Shown piece after piece: positions 31,219 to 42,480 of a DNA stretch of 64,000 nucleotides (the first letter of the stretch is position 1; the number at the start of each line of letters is the position of its first letter). Source of the DNA: Gigaspora margarita. Taxonomy: Eukaryota > Glomeromycota > Glomeromycetes > Diversisporales > Gigasporaceae. The position numbers and the translations under genes were made by a program. Location of the stretch: assembly GCA_009809945.1 (NCBI GenBank), contig WTPW01000624.1, forward strand, positions 273,171-337,170, given 5' to 3'. The notes under the pieces were generated by a model. It had not been told where the DNA came from and ran no database searches. It saw only the letters and a program-made list of their open reading frames with translations.

Positions 31219-32284
31219 CAACTCTTTCCAATGATCACTTGTACCAACAAAAATACTAAAATTTCTGAGAAAAAAATTTTAATGAACGAACTGTAGAGAG
31301 GCAGAGAACCGGAAGTAAAAAGACGGCACTTTCATTTAGAGGTAAAGCTCATAGACTACCTGCCGACAAGCTTAGAGTTTATCACTTACCGCAGAAGAAG
31401 ATGGACAGCACTTGTCGTTTAGAGATAGAGCTCATAGACTATATGCCGACAAGTTTAGAGTTTATCACTTACCGAAAAGCAAGTACCGCCCCACTCAAAA
31501 GAGTGCTATCATGTAGCCGATTAAAATTAGTCAAGAAAAAACCTACCCTCTTTATAACTGTACAAGTGAACCTTTGGTGTCGATGACTTTTCAAATTATT
31601 TTTTAACAAAAGTGGGCTTTTTGGCATACCCCCTCCAAAAGATCAGCAATGTTTACTCCATCCAAATTGGGAAGGCACCGGCCATTTTGGATTTCAGGTT
31701 CCAAGTGTAAATGAAGGACCACGTGAAAATGTTTTGGAGAAACCACGAGTTAGTATCTATTGCTAGAATTTTCTAGCACGTTCTTTTTTNTTNNNTTTTN
31801 NTNNTTTTGTTTTGTGTTCCTTATGTTCGTTAATTTTTTCAAGCTTGTATTTTTTTCTTGTTTTCCTTTTCTATTCTCATTTGTTTTTTTTTCTTTTGGT
31901 TCTCATATAGGTTTAGTAGTTCTCCCCCCTTTTTTATTTTTCCCTTTTACTTTCGTATTTTGTTTTTTTTCGTAGTGATAGGGTTTTTTTTACGCCTTGT
32001 CCTGGAGGCTAGGGAAGGAAGATTAAGGAAGAAAAGCAATCTTGACAAGGCTAGCAACCACCATCCATTGACCTGAGAGAGTTTCTTCAGTGAGTTGGAT
32101 GCCCAAGGATCAGAAAAAGGTTGCTGCGGCAGATCGCATCTGGGCACTTTAAAGCAGCCGGGTGAGTCTTTATTGCAGAAAAAGAAGGGTCAAAGGCATT
32201 AGTTGGAGACTTTATTGTATGTAATACGTACACATTCTTTAGTTAATAAAGGCAGGATTGCTAAGTTTAAAAAAAATAAAAAAA
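31219..32284 (+). mobile_element. Unidentified polyadenylated retro-insertion with 15-bp TSD
   Basis: A perfect 15-bp direct repeat, TAAATAACAATAATA, lies at 31204-31218 and 32285-32299. The insert ends in an A-rich tail (AAAAAAAATAAAAAAA) on the plus strand. A long TSD plus A-tail means reverse-transcribed insertion. The 1066-bp interior is much richer in G+C than its surroundings. It contains a near-tandem pair of about 75 bp (31330-31392 and 31405-31475) and a T-rich part with Ns (31790-31804). No RT, no LINE similarity and no tRNA-like A/B boxes were recognised. It could be a SINE-like element, a processed pseudogene or a retrocopied non-coding RNA. Confidence 0.75.
31330..31480 (+). repeat. 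Tandem pair of about 75 bp inside the retro-insertion
   Basis: GCTCATAGACTACCTGCCGA, CAAGCTTAGAGTTTATCACTTACCG is followed by a second copy, GCTCATAGACTATATGCCGA, CAAGTTTAGAGTTTATCACTTACCG. They differ at a few positions. Confidence 0.8.
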
Positions 32285-32375
32285 TAAATAACAATAATAA
32301 ATAAAAAAATAAAATTTTTATATTAAATTGCAAAAACTTGTGAATATTGTATATTTAATTTAAAATATAATATAT

Positions 32376-32751
32376 GGGTCTGTGCCTTGAAAATGACTCT
32401 ACAGCACTAGAAATTTTTTTGAGTAAATAGTAAATAAAGATTGTGTAACCAAAACAACCCAAATTTGATTTTCTGCTAATTTTAGATATAATCTTTACAA
32501 ATCTTTTTTGTTATTGGATAAAAATTAAATTTGTGTAATGATATCTGTTCAAAATTGATGGTAAAATATTTATCTGCTATATCGATCATTTCTATTCTAT
32601 ATTCAAAAAATCTTCTGAACTCATTTTAATATTAAGCTAACTAGTTATAATATTTGCATGAAATAAACTTTGTGTTTTATAAATTAAGATTTAACAAAAA
32701 TCTCAATTTTGGTTTGGGGGTCTCAGAACCCTATTTTCAAGACACAGACCC
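32376..32751. mobile_element. Inverted-repeat element related to 20879-21120
   Basis: Ends GGGTCTGTGCCTTGAAAATGA and TTTTCAAGACACAGACCC, set in TATAT/TATAT, match the terminal sequence of the palindromic MITE in segmental copy 1. The interior is different and not palindromic. Confidence 0.75.
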
Positions 32752-32879
32752 TATATAATAATAATAAATAAATAAAATTTTAGAAAACTTGCAAAAACTT
32801 GTAAAACCTGTAAAATGTTTAAAAATTTGCAAAAAGCATGATTATGTAAATATAATAATTATTAATTAATATCATATTA

Positions 32880-33400
32880 GATATATATTGATTAACAAGA
32901 TATATATTGATTACTATTACTATCGATAAAAATCAGGAGGATGTTGAATATCGATATATATCTTACTCAGTTAGTAATCGATATATATCTATATATATAA
33001 TTTGCTAATATAGATTATTATATTTCTATAGATCTATATTAATTACTGCTAACACCTACCTAATTTTCTAAGTACTAACTTATCTGGCTCTTTGCAACTA
33101 AAGTTCAAATTACCCATGTTTGTTCTATATTAATTATTCTGAATAAATAATTAATATATCACTAATTAGTATTTACATTCTAAGCTTATCATAATTGCCT
33201 ACTTTCTTTTCTAAATCTTCTTCAAGCTTTATAAACAGAAGGATACAAATTTCCAACTAACTAATAAAAAGAAAATAACAAAACATATAAAGAGTAGATA
33301 ATAAATAGAGGAGGACTACAAAACCTACATAAATACCAAAATAAAAAAATACAAAATAAAGAAAAAAGAAAAGGCAGAAAAAAGAAACAATCTATAATAA
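32880..33400. other. AT-rich spacer, nothing coding
   Basis: Contains ATATCGATATATATC-like units near 32945-33000. No gene or clear element termini. Confidence 0.3.
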
Positions 33401-33405
33401 GTAAT

Positions 33406-34225
33406 ACCCTGGACATCTCTTATATAAATCATAACTAGGTATTGGCCAATTTTGATCTAATTTGCTAAAAATGACAAAACTATATTTTGTTAATTGCTAA
33501 TTCAAATAAGATTAGCATTATTTTATATTTGAAATTGGTACAAAACAAATATATAAACAATATAGTACAAAATCTGAATCTGGCCTATATATATATAATT
33601 TTATATAATTTAAAGACATTTGAAGATATTTTTACTTATATCTTCTTATCTACTAGTTCGATTTTAATAATTTTTTACTAGTAGAAGTATAAGAATTGCT
33701 CTACAACTTTACTTAGAGTCAAAAATAATATTTATTTAGTATAAAAAATCTTTTTATAAGGGGCATCATCAGATTTGATAATATATTGTTTACTTATTTG
33801 TTTATTACTAATTCCAAATATAGGAACATCTAAAGCGAGAACAATTCATATTTCTTAATAATTTTTTAATTAACTTTAGGGTTAGGATCATTTTATGTTA
33901 GAGTTAAGTTGGTTTTTAGATAATTATATATAAGCAAAATTGCCTTCTCGATATTTTTACTTAACTTATCTGAGGTAGGTTTAGACTGCTATTTTTTGTA
34001 TTTTTAGATTTTTCATTTTGTTTCTTGTTTTGCTTCGCCAGTGATCATCAAAATTCTATAATTTGATTGGCTATAATCACGTGAATTTGCCCTGCTTTAG
34101 ATAACTCCAAATATAGTAATAATATAGTTATAGTACTGATCTTATCTGAATTGGTAATTAAATGACTTTTAATCCAAAGATCAGAATTGAATGAACTTTT
34201 TTTGTTAGATGTGTCTTTCTAAAAA
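33406..34225. mobile_element. AGGACCCC-family element, third copy, split and truncated
   Basis: 33406-33489 matches the left end of 12640-12920 (ACCCTGGACATCTCTTATAT). 34163-34225 resumes with TTTTAATCCAAAGATCAGAA and GTTAGATGTGTCT. The rest is lost. It is split by the element at 33490-34161. Confidence 0.6.
33490..34161. mobile_element. TTAATT-ended element nested in the AGGACCCC element
   Basis: Ends TTAATTGCTAATTCAAATAA and TTATCTGAATTGGTAATTAA are inverted (about 26 bp, imperfect). The internal AGTAATAATATAGTTATAGT block is shared with the copies at 352, 9403 and 18600. The host element on both sides gives clear boundaries. Confidence 0.75.
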
Positions 34226-34655
34226 TAGAAAATGTAAACACTGCTAATCTTTGATGAGAGTAAACCAGAACACCCATTTTTTTGCAAAAATTGAAAGAGA
34301 AAGAATAGAATGAAGTAAAGATAGAATCACTTGTATTAAATTTAAATAAAAGTATATTCAGAAAATTCATTTTTTTGTTGTTTCCTATTATTTTGTTACA
34401 GTGATTTCATTGATGGAGAAATATCAAAATTACTTGTACAAGGGCTTCATCTCCTCTAGTTATCTTGTAAAACAACACTTTTGACTTGCATGCTAAATAT
34501 AGAAAGGAGTCCCAAATAAAAAAGTTGACCTTTATAAAAACTATATTCCTGTATTATCCTACTATACACTAAGTATAGACAATATTTCAACAAAAAGCTT
34601 TTTGTTTTCTTAAGTAGAAAAATTGGTTCAAGTGATTATTAAAAAGAGTTATAAT
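34226..34655. other. Spacer, nothing recognised
   Basis: AT-rich. A frame at 34158-34370 on the minus strand is short, Phe/Ser-rich and unsupported. Confidence 0.3.
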
Positions 34656-36290
34656 AGACTTTTTGACATAGCAGCCCAGCTTTTATTTTTATTTTCAAAA
34701 AATTTATATATAAAAACATATAAAATTTTTCTATAGATATCTAAAAAAAACTATCCAGATAATAAATATAGCCAAAAATTTTCTTAGAGATTTTGTAGTT
34801 ATAAAAAACAATTTATTAAGTTTGTATAACCTTATAAATTAAAAATTTTAAGTATTATTAAATTATTATAAAAGGAAGTAAACATAATGCATATGTTTTC
34901 TCTTTATTATAAATTTCTTATAACCAAGAACAATGGGTTTCAGATAGTTCATATATTAATGATAATCCTGTATATTCTTTTAAAACTTATTTAATGAAAC
35001 TATTCCCCAATTATAATATCTTAACTAGTTGTGAATAATAATCTAACAAAAGTTTTTTTTTAATAAGAATATGTATTAAAAGAGCATTTGAACATTTAAA
35101 AGAAAGATAAAAAATTTTATTGAGTAAAATTTATTGTACATTTAAAACAAATTGTTCAAATAATTCATGATTGCTGTATTTTTTTACAATTTGTATATTA
35201 ATAGAAATAATTATTACTTGATAATGGTAGTTACAAAAATAATAAAATTGATAATGAATTACTACTATTAATAGTAACTATAATAATAAAATTACTGTAT
35301 TGATAACAATGAAAATAGAAAGTATTTATTACAAATACAGAAAGATCAAAATGGTGGAAATACAAAAAAAAGAATATTTAACAAATCTTTGGGTTTAAAT
35401 AGCAGCCATTATATATTTGATTATTATTTGTAATTACTTTTATATTAAATAAATATATTAAAATACATACAAATGGTTTTTTAATATTTTTTAAGAAATT
35501 GTTTATAATGCTGTTGTTCTTGAATTTTATAAATATGTAAATATTGCTCCTTAATAGTTTTAACAATTAATTCTGTTTGTTTGTCAATTTGCATTAAGAT
35601 ATTATTAATAGATTTTTTTTATCACTAGTATGGATGCTATTTTTTCTTAGAATCTAATTAATAAAATAAATAAATAATTAAAAAATAAATAAATACATAA
35701 ATATAAAATTTTATTTTACTTCAGTATTATTGTTATTTGCATTATTAACTATTAAGCTTAGAATATTTAATTCCATAAATTGAATTACTAGTAATGAATA
35801 AAGTAATAATTGGATTATCATTTATGTATGTATCTACATCATCAAAAAACTCAATTTGTTCTGTATAACTTTTTTACTAGTATTTTTAATTACATCTTTA
35901 AAGTTTTGATATTTTTAATAGATAGACTTCCATCTTTGCTAAATTGAGGTTTTTGAATGCTCTTTTAAATTCAAATTTGAAGTAGAAAATTAAATGTCTA
36001 AAATTATTTTATTTCAAATACAACCCTTTTCTCTTGGATAATTTGCTTTTTGCAATGTTTTTTATTGCTTTCCCATTTCTTTAATTGATATACAAAAACA
36101 ATTTTTTGTAGGTTTGTTATTTGGCACTTCAGAAGAGTTAGAGTTTGTATCTGAAGTTAAATTATTATTAGAAACTAATTGTAAAGCTCAAGTTTAGTCT
36201 TTGCCAATAAATTTTCTTATAATTGGCTAATAAAAATTAGGGTTATATATGTATAATATTTGTATTTATAAATAAACATATGGGCTAGAT

Positions 36291-37153
36291 TAGGGATATT
36301 AAGTGGTTCATTTAGTCCAGTTCTAATTCAGTCCCAAGAAGTTCAAAGAAAAAAATGAACTGAACTAAAGTTCATGAACTTAAAGTTCAAACTTGAATTT
36401 GAAATTGAGTTCATAAACTCAAAGCATAAACATCAGATTAGCTTTAAGTTCAAGCTCAAGTTTATGAACTAATTTTATTTTATTTATTATCTTATTAAAG
36501 AATTTAACTACAAATAACTGGTGGTGATCATCACCGGTGTGTAATTAGCCAATAACAATAAAACAAAAAAAATTTCATTTCATTTATTTTAGGGTTAGGG
36601 CGAGGCCTAGGATTTTAGCAAGGTGTTAGATATATACAAAATTTAGCAAGAACTTTTTTTGCTAAAATATCAAAGGTAGTTTCATAGATGAATTCTTGCA
36701 TTTTTTTAAAAAAAATCTTTATATTTGTTATACAAACTGATTTGCACATTACACCTGATCCTGCAAATTTATTGGCTAATTACATACCAGTAATGATCAT
36801 TACCAGTTATAGTTAGTAAAATTCTTATTAACTATATACAATATATACTTAGATATACTAAATAAATTGTACCAATAAAAATCTGTACTTTTACAAATTC
36901 TAACTAATATATCTATTATTTGGCATGATCTACTTATAAGACATATATTATGGTTGAACTACTAGTTTATAAACTAGGTATCTAAACTAGTTTTATAAAT
37001 TAAGTTTATTAAACTAGACTTATAAACCAAGTTATGAATTAGATTAAGAAACTGGTTCAGAAACTACTAGTTAATTATTCTCTGAATGAACTACTAAAAA
37101 ACTAGTTTGAACCAGGTTTGAACCCAGTTCATCTGAACTACTTAATATCCCTA
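36291..37153. mobile_element. Inverted-repeat element TAGGGATATTAAGT, hAT-like
   Basis: Left TAGGGATATTAAGTGGTTCA and right GAACTACTTAATATCCCTA are inverted repeats. The 8-bp flanks GGCTAGAT (36283-36290) and GGCTAGGT (37154-37161) differ at one base. Subterminal GTTCAAACTTGAA and GGTTTGAACC-type motifs are common. No coding sequence. Confidence 0.75.
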
Positions 37154-37221
37154 GGCTAGGTGTTAAGAAAATGGCCCAAATTGACAAAACAAAAGATCTG
37201 AAGAAAATCAATTTTTGTATT

Positions 37222-37750
37222 TTTTTTTTTTTTTTTTTTTTTTAACGTTTTACAACTGAGACCATGCCTCCGTTCCGTTTATTAATTAATGAAATTACAT
37301 ATTAAATATGTATACATATAATAGGTACAACATTAATAGGAGGGGAAGAAAGGCTCGGGCTACTTTACCCGAGGCCTAAAGTTAGCTATGGTAGGACAAC
37401 TAGTCCTATATAGTCTTAATTTCCAAGTTTTAACCCCGGACTTCGGAATCCTACCGACCAACCTGGCCCTAGTCTCCGGAAAACGCCGCCAGGAGTTCGT
37501 GACATGATCTTCACTACGTCTCGTGACTTCGGTTAGACAAATCATCGATCCAAACTAACAAGTTAAGCCACACTAGGTTTGTTACACCAATTACTTCATT
37601 AAGTCCATTCGTAGATGTCCTGGGTCCCTGGTTCCGCGGTGTTGCACTTCNCTAATAAGAATTAGCGTTCGCCGCCAATGGGACTCGAACCGGCAATCTT
37701 ACGATTTGTGACCTCGGAGTGTAACCGCTACGCTATCGGACCCGAGGTCT
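37222..37750 (-). mobile_element. tRNA-derived SINE with 16-bp TSD
   Basis: A perfect 16-bp TSD, AATCAATTTTTGTATT, lies at 37206-37221 and 37751-37766. On the minus strand the element starts with a tRNA-like head. An A-box-like TAGCGTAGCGGTTACACTCC lies near 37735-37716 and a B box GGTTCGAGTCC near 37692-37682. A G+C-rich body of about 400 bp follows, then a poly(A) tail (the poly(T) at 37221-37242). Acceptor pairing is lost. It is a clear G+C island in AT-rich DNA. Its 3' end shows no evident similarity to the LINE tail, so the mobilising LINE is unknown. Confidence 0.88.
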
Positions 37751-38125
37751 AATCAATTTTTGTATTGTAAACCTTATTATAGATTATAAGAAAAATGAAA
37801 CTTTAAAGAGCTGTACTGAAACTTTTATTAATGCAACTACTTTTGTACTTTAGATAAAAAATGATCCTAATATCATTCTAAATTGATTTGTATAATAAAA
37901 TTACTATTGAAAAAATTGTCAATTTTCCAGTTTCTAGCCCATATATTCAATACTTTATATTCAGTAGCAACTTTGTTTAAAGCCAACAGATTCATGAAAA
38001 ATGGATTGCTATTAAAATAGCATATAATAGTTAGTAAAATTAGCAATTGAAGTACTAGAATCCACTAAAATTAATACTTCGCTAGAATTTCAATGATCAG
38101 TAACATCTGTTACATTCTTTTGAAT

Positions 38126-38409
38126 AGGGTTCCTCAAATTCAAATCAAATCAAATATTTTGTTTATTTGAATTTGATTTAATTTGAAATTTTGGATTTGA
38201 ATTTGATTTGAATTTGAAATTCTGAATTTGAATTTGATTTGAATTTGAACTTTTAATATAAATTTTTAAATCAAATCAAATATTTGATCAAATCAAATCA
38301 AATCTTGCCAATTTGAATTTGATTTGATTTGAAAATCTTGGATTTGAATTTGATTTGAGTTCAAATATTTGATCAATCAAATCAAATCAAATCAAATTGT
38401 GAAACCCTA
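38126..38409. mobile_element. AAATCAAATC-rich inverted-repeat element with 9-bp TSD
   Basis: It starts AGGGTTCCTCAAATTCAAAT and ends AAATTGTGAAACCCTA. Both 38117-38125 and 38410-38418 read CTTTTGAAT. The interior consists of AAATCAAAT/ATTTGAATTTGATTTG units that are nearly self-complementary. Although it resembles a simple repeat, the inverted ends and TSD show it is a transposed unit. Absent from Harbinger copy A. Confidence 0.75.
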
Positions 38410-38530
38410 CTTTTGAATAGATACTTTTGGTTTTTTATTTTTTGGTTTATTAATTTTTGATGACATTTAACAAATAATAGAAATCAATAGGGACTGCTCA
38501 AGTATTAACTTGATTATTTTGATTGATCGT

Positions 38531-39140
38531 AATAATAAAAACTAGTATGGTGCATATAGCCTAGAACTAGAGTCACATGATCTAAATCTATATATAATTT
38601 GAAATTGGTTATAATTAATGAATATATATATATATGTAAAAAAATCTTTTTGTAAATTAATACTATAGAACCAGTACTATAATATTACAGAAAGATTTTT
38701 AACTTAAACATATTAGTTTCAATTTTATTTACTTTTAAATTTAAAGCAATTTGATATCTGTACCAAAATTTGGCCACAATAATTTGTCAAATTTGGCCAC
38801 TAGATTTAATAGTAACTTGACAAACTTGTATGCACATTACAATAATTTGCACCTCTAGTCCTCTAGTTTCTAGTTACCCATACAAGATCATTTGAATTAG
38901 AGCTAATATTTAGAATTATTGATAGTCCTAATCTGATAAATTAATTTCAGAAATTTTAGAAAAACTATGCTTATCTTTTGTGTTCAATGACTTTCTGCTC
39001 AGAAATATTTGGGTACTATATATCTGTCTTTAATCCAAAAATAAGCTACCTTATGATCAACAATAGTCACTATATAGTAAAGTCCAAATTCTACTATGTT
39101 AAATAATTATGATTAAGGTCACTTAAGTAAACATATTTAG
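38531..39140. other. Spacer, nothing recognised
   Basis: AT-rich, no protein-like frame. Contains an ATATATATATATG run near 38620. Confidence 0.3.
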
Positions 39141-39143
39141 AAC

Positions 39144-39250
39144 CTGTAGGTTGATAGCATAGTGGTTGTGCTCCTAGGTCATTAACTATTTTAGTTGTAA
39201 GATTACTAGTTCAAGCCCTACTAGAGAACAAAATTAATAACTATACAAGG
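39144..39250 (+). repeat. Degenerate SINE head (tRNA-like A and B boxes)
   Basis: TAGCATAGTGGTTGTGCTCC and, after TTAGTTGTAAGATTACT, AGTTCAAGCCC match the A-box and B-box regions of the SINE at 37222-37750. No cloverleaf closes. Probably an old 5' SINE fragment and not a tRNA gene. Confidence 0.6.
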
Positions 39251-39334
39251 TTATGAGACGGATGCACTGAACTAGGATGCTAGAACCACAATTGATGGTA
39301 TAGCTATATTAAGAAAACTATGTACATCACGAAA

Positions 39335-39545
39335 TATTTTAAACAGCTATATATTGATATATAACGCATAATCATTTTATAGTGATTAAAATTAAATGTT
39401 ACATATCAATTAATGTGTTATAAATTGATATATATCAAAAATTGATTAATAACGAAAATAGGTAAGTGATCGATGTAGATCAAATTATCGATTATCATCA
39501 AACTAATCAAAATCATTATATAACGATCATTACAACTTTAATTTG
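39335..39545. repeat. ATATATTGATATATAAC-type AT-rich repeat
   Basis: AACAGCTATATATTGATATA and TAACGCATAATCATTTTATA blocks, as at 9755 and 29165. Several GATTATCGAT-like palindromes. Confidence 0.5.
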
Positions 39546-39603
39546 GATATATACTTTAAAATATTAGATATGCGCTTTTATTAGAATATAAAACTGTTCA
39601 TTA

Positions 39604-39966
39604 AGGGTAGAGTACAACATCGATCATTTTCATATATGATTGTCATACATAAAAATTTATATAGGGGCAAAAAATATGCCACTGATAAGAATTTTCAAGA
39701 ACGCACCCAATTTTAGCTAAATTTTTGTGGCATATAGGTCAAAACCGTCTATATATGGTAGTGAAACTTTAAAGCCACATATTATATTAAAAAAATCTAA
39801 TTGTATATATCATCAATTTTTCTAGGACAATTGAGATTTTTCTAGGTAGTACAATATAAATAAACTAAAATAACATATGATCATCACCTGATTTCAATTG
39901 AATGTTATTGTAAAAAAAATTAGTAACGTGATCACTATTAAAATGTAAATCGTTGTACTCTACCCT
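39604..39966. mobile_element. MITE, second member of the AGGGTAGAG family
   Basis: Ends AGGGTAGAGTACAAC and GTTGTACTCTACCCT are flanked by TA at 39602-39603 and 39967-39968. 363 bp against 519 bp for the copy at 7179. No coding capacity. Confidence 0.85.
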
Positions 39967-41100
39967 TAAATATTCATTTGTTTTTTTCAAATCTAGCAAC
40001 TATATATACGGTTCTATCTATACTATCTATAGGTATACAACTGTATTGTTTAATTAATTTTAGTTTAGGAAATTCCTATAATTCACCAACTTCGTTATAC
40101 CAACGAACAAGAGTGAGTTCTAATAGATCTTTGTCTTTCGCTTAGTAAAACTTGAGTATCAACAGAATCTTATAAATAATATTTTTTATATGCATTAGTA
40201 TATATTATTTATAAAGTTAGAGAATATTTCCTAACTTCATCACTTATAGACATTATTATCATTATCATTATTTATTGTTAAAAAGTATTAGAATATGTGT
40301 ATAAATCAAATAAAATAAAACCTATACTTACTAAGCCATACCAATTTAATTCATTTTCTTGATCATCAGGTGCACTTACTGTAATGTTAGAAAACATTGG
40401 TTTCCCATAAAAATTTGATGTAGCACAAATTATATTAGGACTTTCTAAAGATGCAGAAGAAAATATTTCCATATGATTATTTTCGTCAAGAAACATAGTT
40501 GATTCCACTTCGAAAAAATTATCAAGGCTAGTTAGTAGGTTTTGAAAGCCTTTGGCTTGTAATGGGTCCAAATTATTTCTATTTTCTGAAGGAAATCTTC
40601 TAGTTCTTTAGACCTTAATGTTAAAGTCCATAAAAGCTTTCCAAACCTTTTCATTAGGCAATATTTTTTAGGAACTTCTTTTTCAGTGAGTTTTTCCGTT
40701 TAATTTAATAATAATCGATTATTAGCGATACTTAGAAATTATCTACTAAGCAATGTTGGCATTGGACATATATCCAATGCCAACGCTGATTTACTATATT
40801 TAAAATATACTGCATTCAATATTTGTTTTATATAGTCTTTCTTGTTTAATATTCGATAAGGTATTTTCACATAGTTCTTATGAAGTGTTTCATAAGTTTC
40901 AGTGGTCATACTATTTATTGACTCATACTTTCTAATTGCAGGCACTACGTGATAGCACTAAGAATGAAGCTTTGGCAATTGTAGCCTACTTGGTGAATAT
41001 TGAGAAAATATTTTAACGAATTCTTTGGCCCAATCCACAATTAATTCCTATAAATTAATCGTTAATAATTGAACGTTTGTAAAAAGCTATATATTTGGAA

Positions 41101-41171
41101 TTTTTGCTAACAAAATCACCCTTCAGGACTATGAATTACATAGTTCTGAAGGGTGATTTTGTTAGCAAAAA
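41101..41171. repeat. 33-bp arm hairpin in an intron of the Plavaka relic
   Basis: TTTTTGCTAACAAAATCACC continues into CTTCAGGACTATG, then a 5-base loop, then the reverse complement with one mismatch. It lies between a plausible GTATAA donor and a TTATAG acceptor. Confidence 0.85.
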
Positions 41172-42430
41172 TCTTATTTGTTTTATACCTATAATTGATT
41201 TAAAGAATCGTCAGTAAATGATTCTTCTCGTGATGCAATATACATCTGAAGAAATTTGTAATGTACATAGCATAACTGTTTATTACTAATTCCTGACTTC
41301 CTATAATCTTTATATAGGCTGTCAAGCATGAAAATTATTACTTTCATTAAATTTCTTAATTCATCTGCTGTCATGTGTGTTATTTCAGATATATTTTTCA
41401 ATATTTTGAGNCCCTTATGCCTAGGAATCAGCATTAATCGTTGCTTAAAGATTTGCATCACTTGTCTTTCACACTAGTCATTTAGAAGTTCTTTAGTATA
41501 GTCTAGCATATACTTAAAGAGACCAAGATCTAAGGTATGCATTCAATCAGGGACGATAGCCTTGTATATAGTAAAGTTGCTAAAAACAAAAAAATATTTA
41601 CTTATAAATAATAATAATAATGCATTTATTAGTTTACTTATGCTAATAAACCCAATTAACTTTAATTTATACCTTATTTCCCAAAATGCATTTGGTTCAG
41701 GATGAATTGGATAATAATTTTCTTCACTATCCTCTATTACTTTTTTTATATAATTAGGTGTCTTGACAATATATTAGTCAAGTTAATATTTTTCAAGTTA
41801 TCCCTCAATACTAAACACAAATAACAAGGACTTCTTGATGCAGATGACTGGTAAACATTACCCATCTTACTAGCCTCAAGCAAATTAGCTAGTAACATTG
41901 AAATTTGTAGAACAAATGATATTAAGTTATCATGAATGACGAAATTAAGCTCCGGACCATCAGCAATGGGCTTGAGTAAAATCTTTAAACATTCATGAAA
42001 GACTTTTCTTTGTAATTTTTGAAACTCTTTAGAATTTTTTGTTGTAGAATTTTTAGCCTTTAAAATAGGTAGGTACCCAATTAAAGCTTTAGATTCTGGC
42101 TTGTTTTGCTGGGAGTTGAGAATGTTACCTAGAGTTTGAAACTGGTTTTATTTGATTAAAACCGATTTTATAATATAAAAAATAAACTGATTATAAACAC
42201 TAATGTTATCTAAGGATAAAAATATAGGGTGTCCAAAAGATTTCCCTATATGGTCTAGGATCGTTGCATCAGAATAAAGGATTATCGATAGTAATCGTTG
42301 CCCAAGAAGTAATGATGATTCTTTTCGTTTTTACCAGAGGCAATTATATTGCTTTTCAAAGATACAGCACTCTATGTTATTTCTTATCTCCCTTTTATTT
42401 ACAAATTTTAAGAACTAATTGCTTATTTAT

Positions 42431-42480
42431 ACTATTGATCATTAATAAAGACTTTATTGTCTTTATTAATGATCAATAGT
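42431..42480. repeat. Perfect 22-bp arm hairpin interrupting the Plavaka relic
   Basis: ACTATTGATCATTAATAAAG plus AC, six-base loop TTTATT, then the exact reverse complement. It begins right after the codons for YMFYY and supplies the TGA that ends that frame. Confidence 0.85.

Larger units (their letters stand above)
29935..32870 (+). repeat. Large T-rich dispersed repeat, copy 3, with two insertions
   Basis: It has the conserved AGCTGGATTAGTAGATCT block at 29975, T-runs, GCACTTTGCAAGAA motifs and an AATAGCTAATTGCAGAGTGAG unit at 31040. The AATAATAAATAAATAAAATTTTAG tail and CTGTAAAATGTTTAAAAAT occur near 32760-32825. Interrupted by the insertion at 31219-32284 and the MITE at 32376-32751. 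Confidence 0.55.
36282..37940. mobile_element. GGGCTAGA-ended element, itself carrying two later insertions
   Basis: Ends GGGCTAG and TTTCTAGCCC are flanked by ATAT at 36278-36281 and 37941-37944. Copy A at 20038 has the empty site CATATATTCAATAC. Inside sit a hAT-like element (36291-37153) and a SINE (37222-37750). Without these, the remaining core is only about 270 bp. Confidence 0.75.
35470..38466 (-). pseudogene. Myb/trihelix-like accessory relic of Harbinger copy C, split
   Basis: The same relic as 19255-20288. The distal part (35470-36235) holds the TTTGCTAAATTGAGGTTTTTG region, the helical block, and a degraded coiled end. The proximal part (37941-38466) carries the ATG-containing start and the FMNPLA-like region. 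The two halves are separated by the 1.66-kb insertion at 36282-37940 and by the AAATC element. More stops than copy A. Confidence 0.5.
34660..38530. mobile_element. PIF/Harbinger-like element, copy C, with nested insertions
   Basis: It begins at CATAGCAGCCCAGCTTTTAT, matching 17684 and 29090. It runs collinear with copy A through the Myb-like relic to GACTGCTCAAGTATT (38492; 20319 in A). The transposase half is missing. Insertions at 36282-37940 and 38126-38409 are absent from copy A. Confidence 0.65.

Noticed and set aside
37660-37745. Functional tRNA gene
   Set aside because: A/B boxes are present but acceptor and anticodon stems do not pair, and it heads a TSD-flanked SINE.
39144-39250. 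Functional tRNA gene
   Set aside because: B box degenerate, no cloverleaf. Similar to the SINE head.
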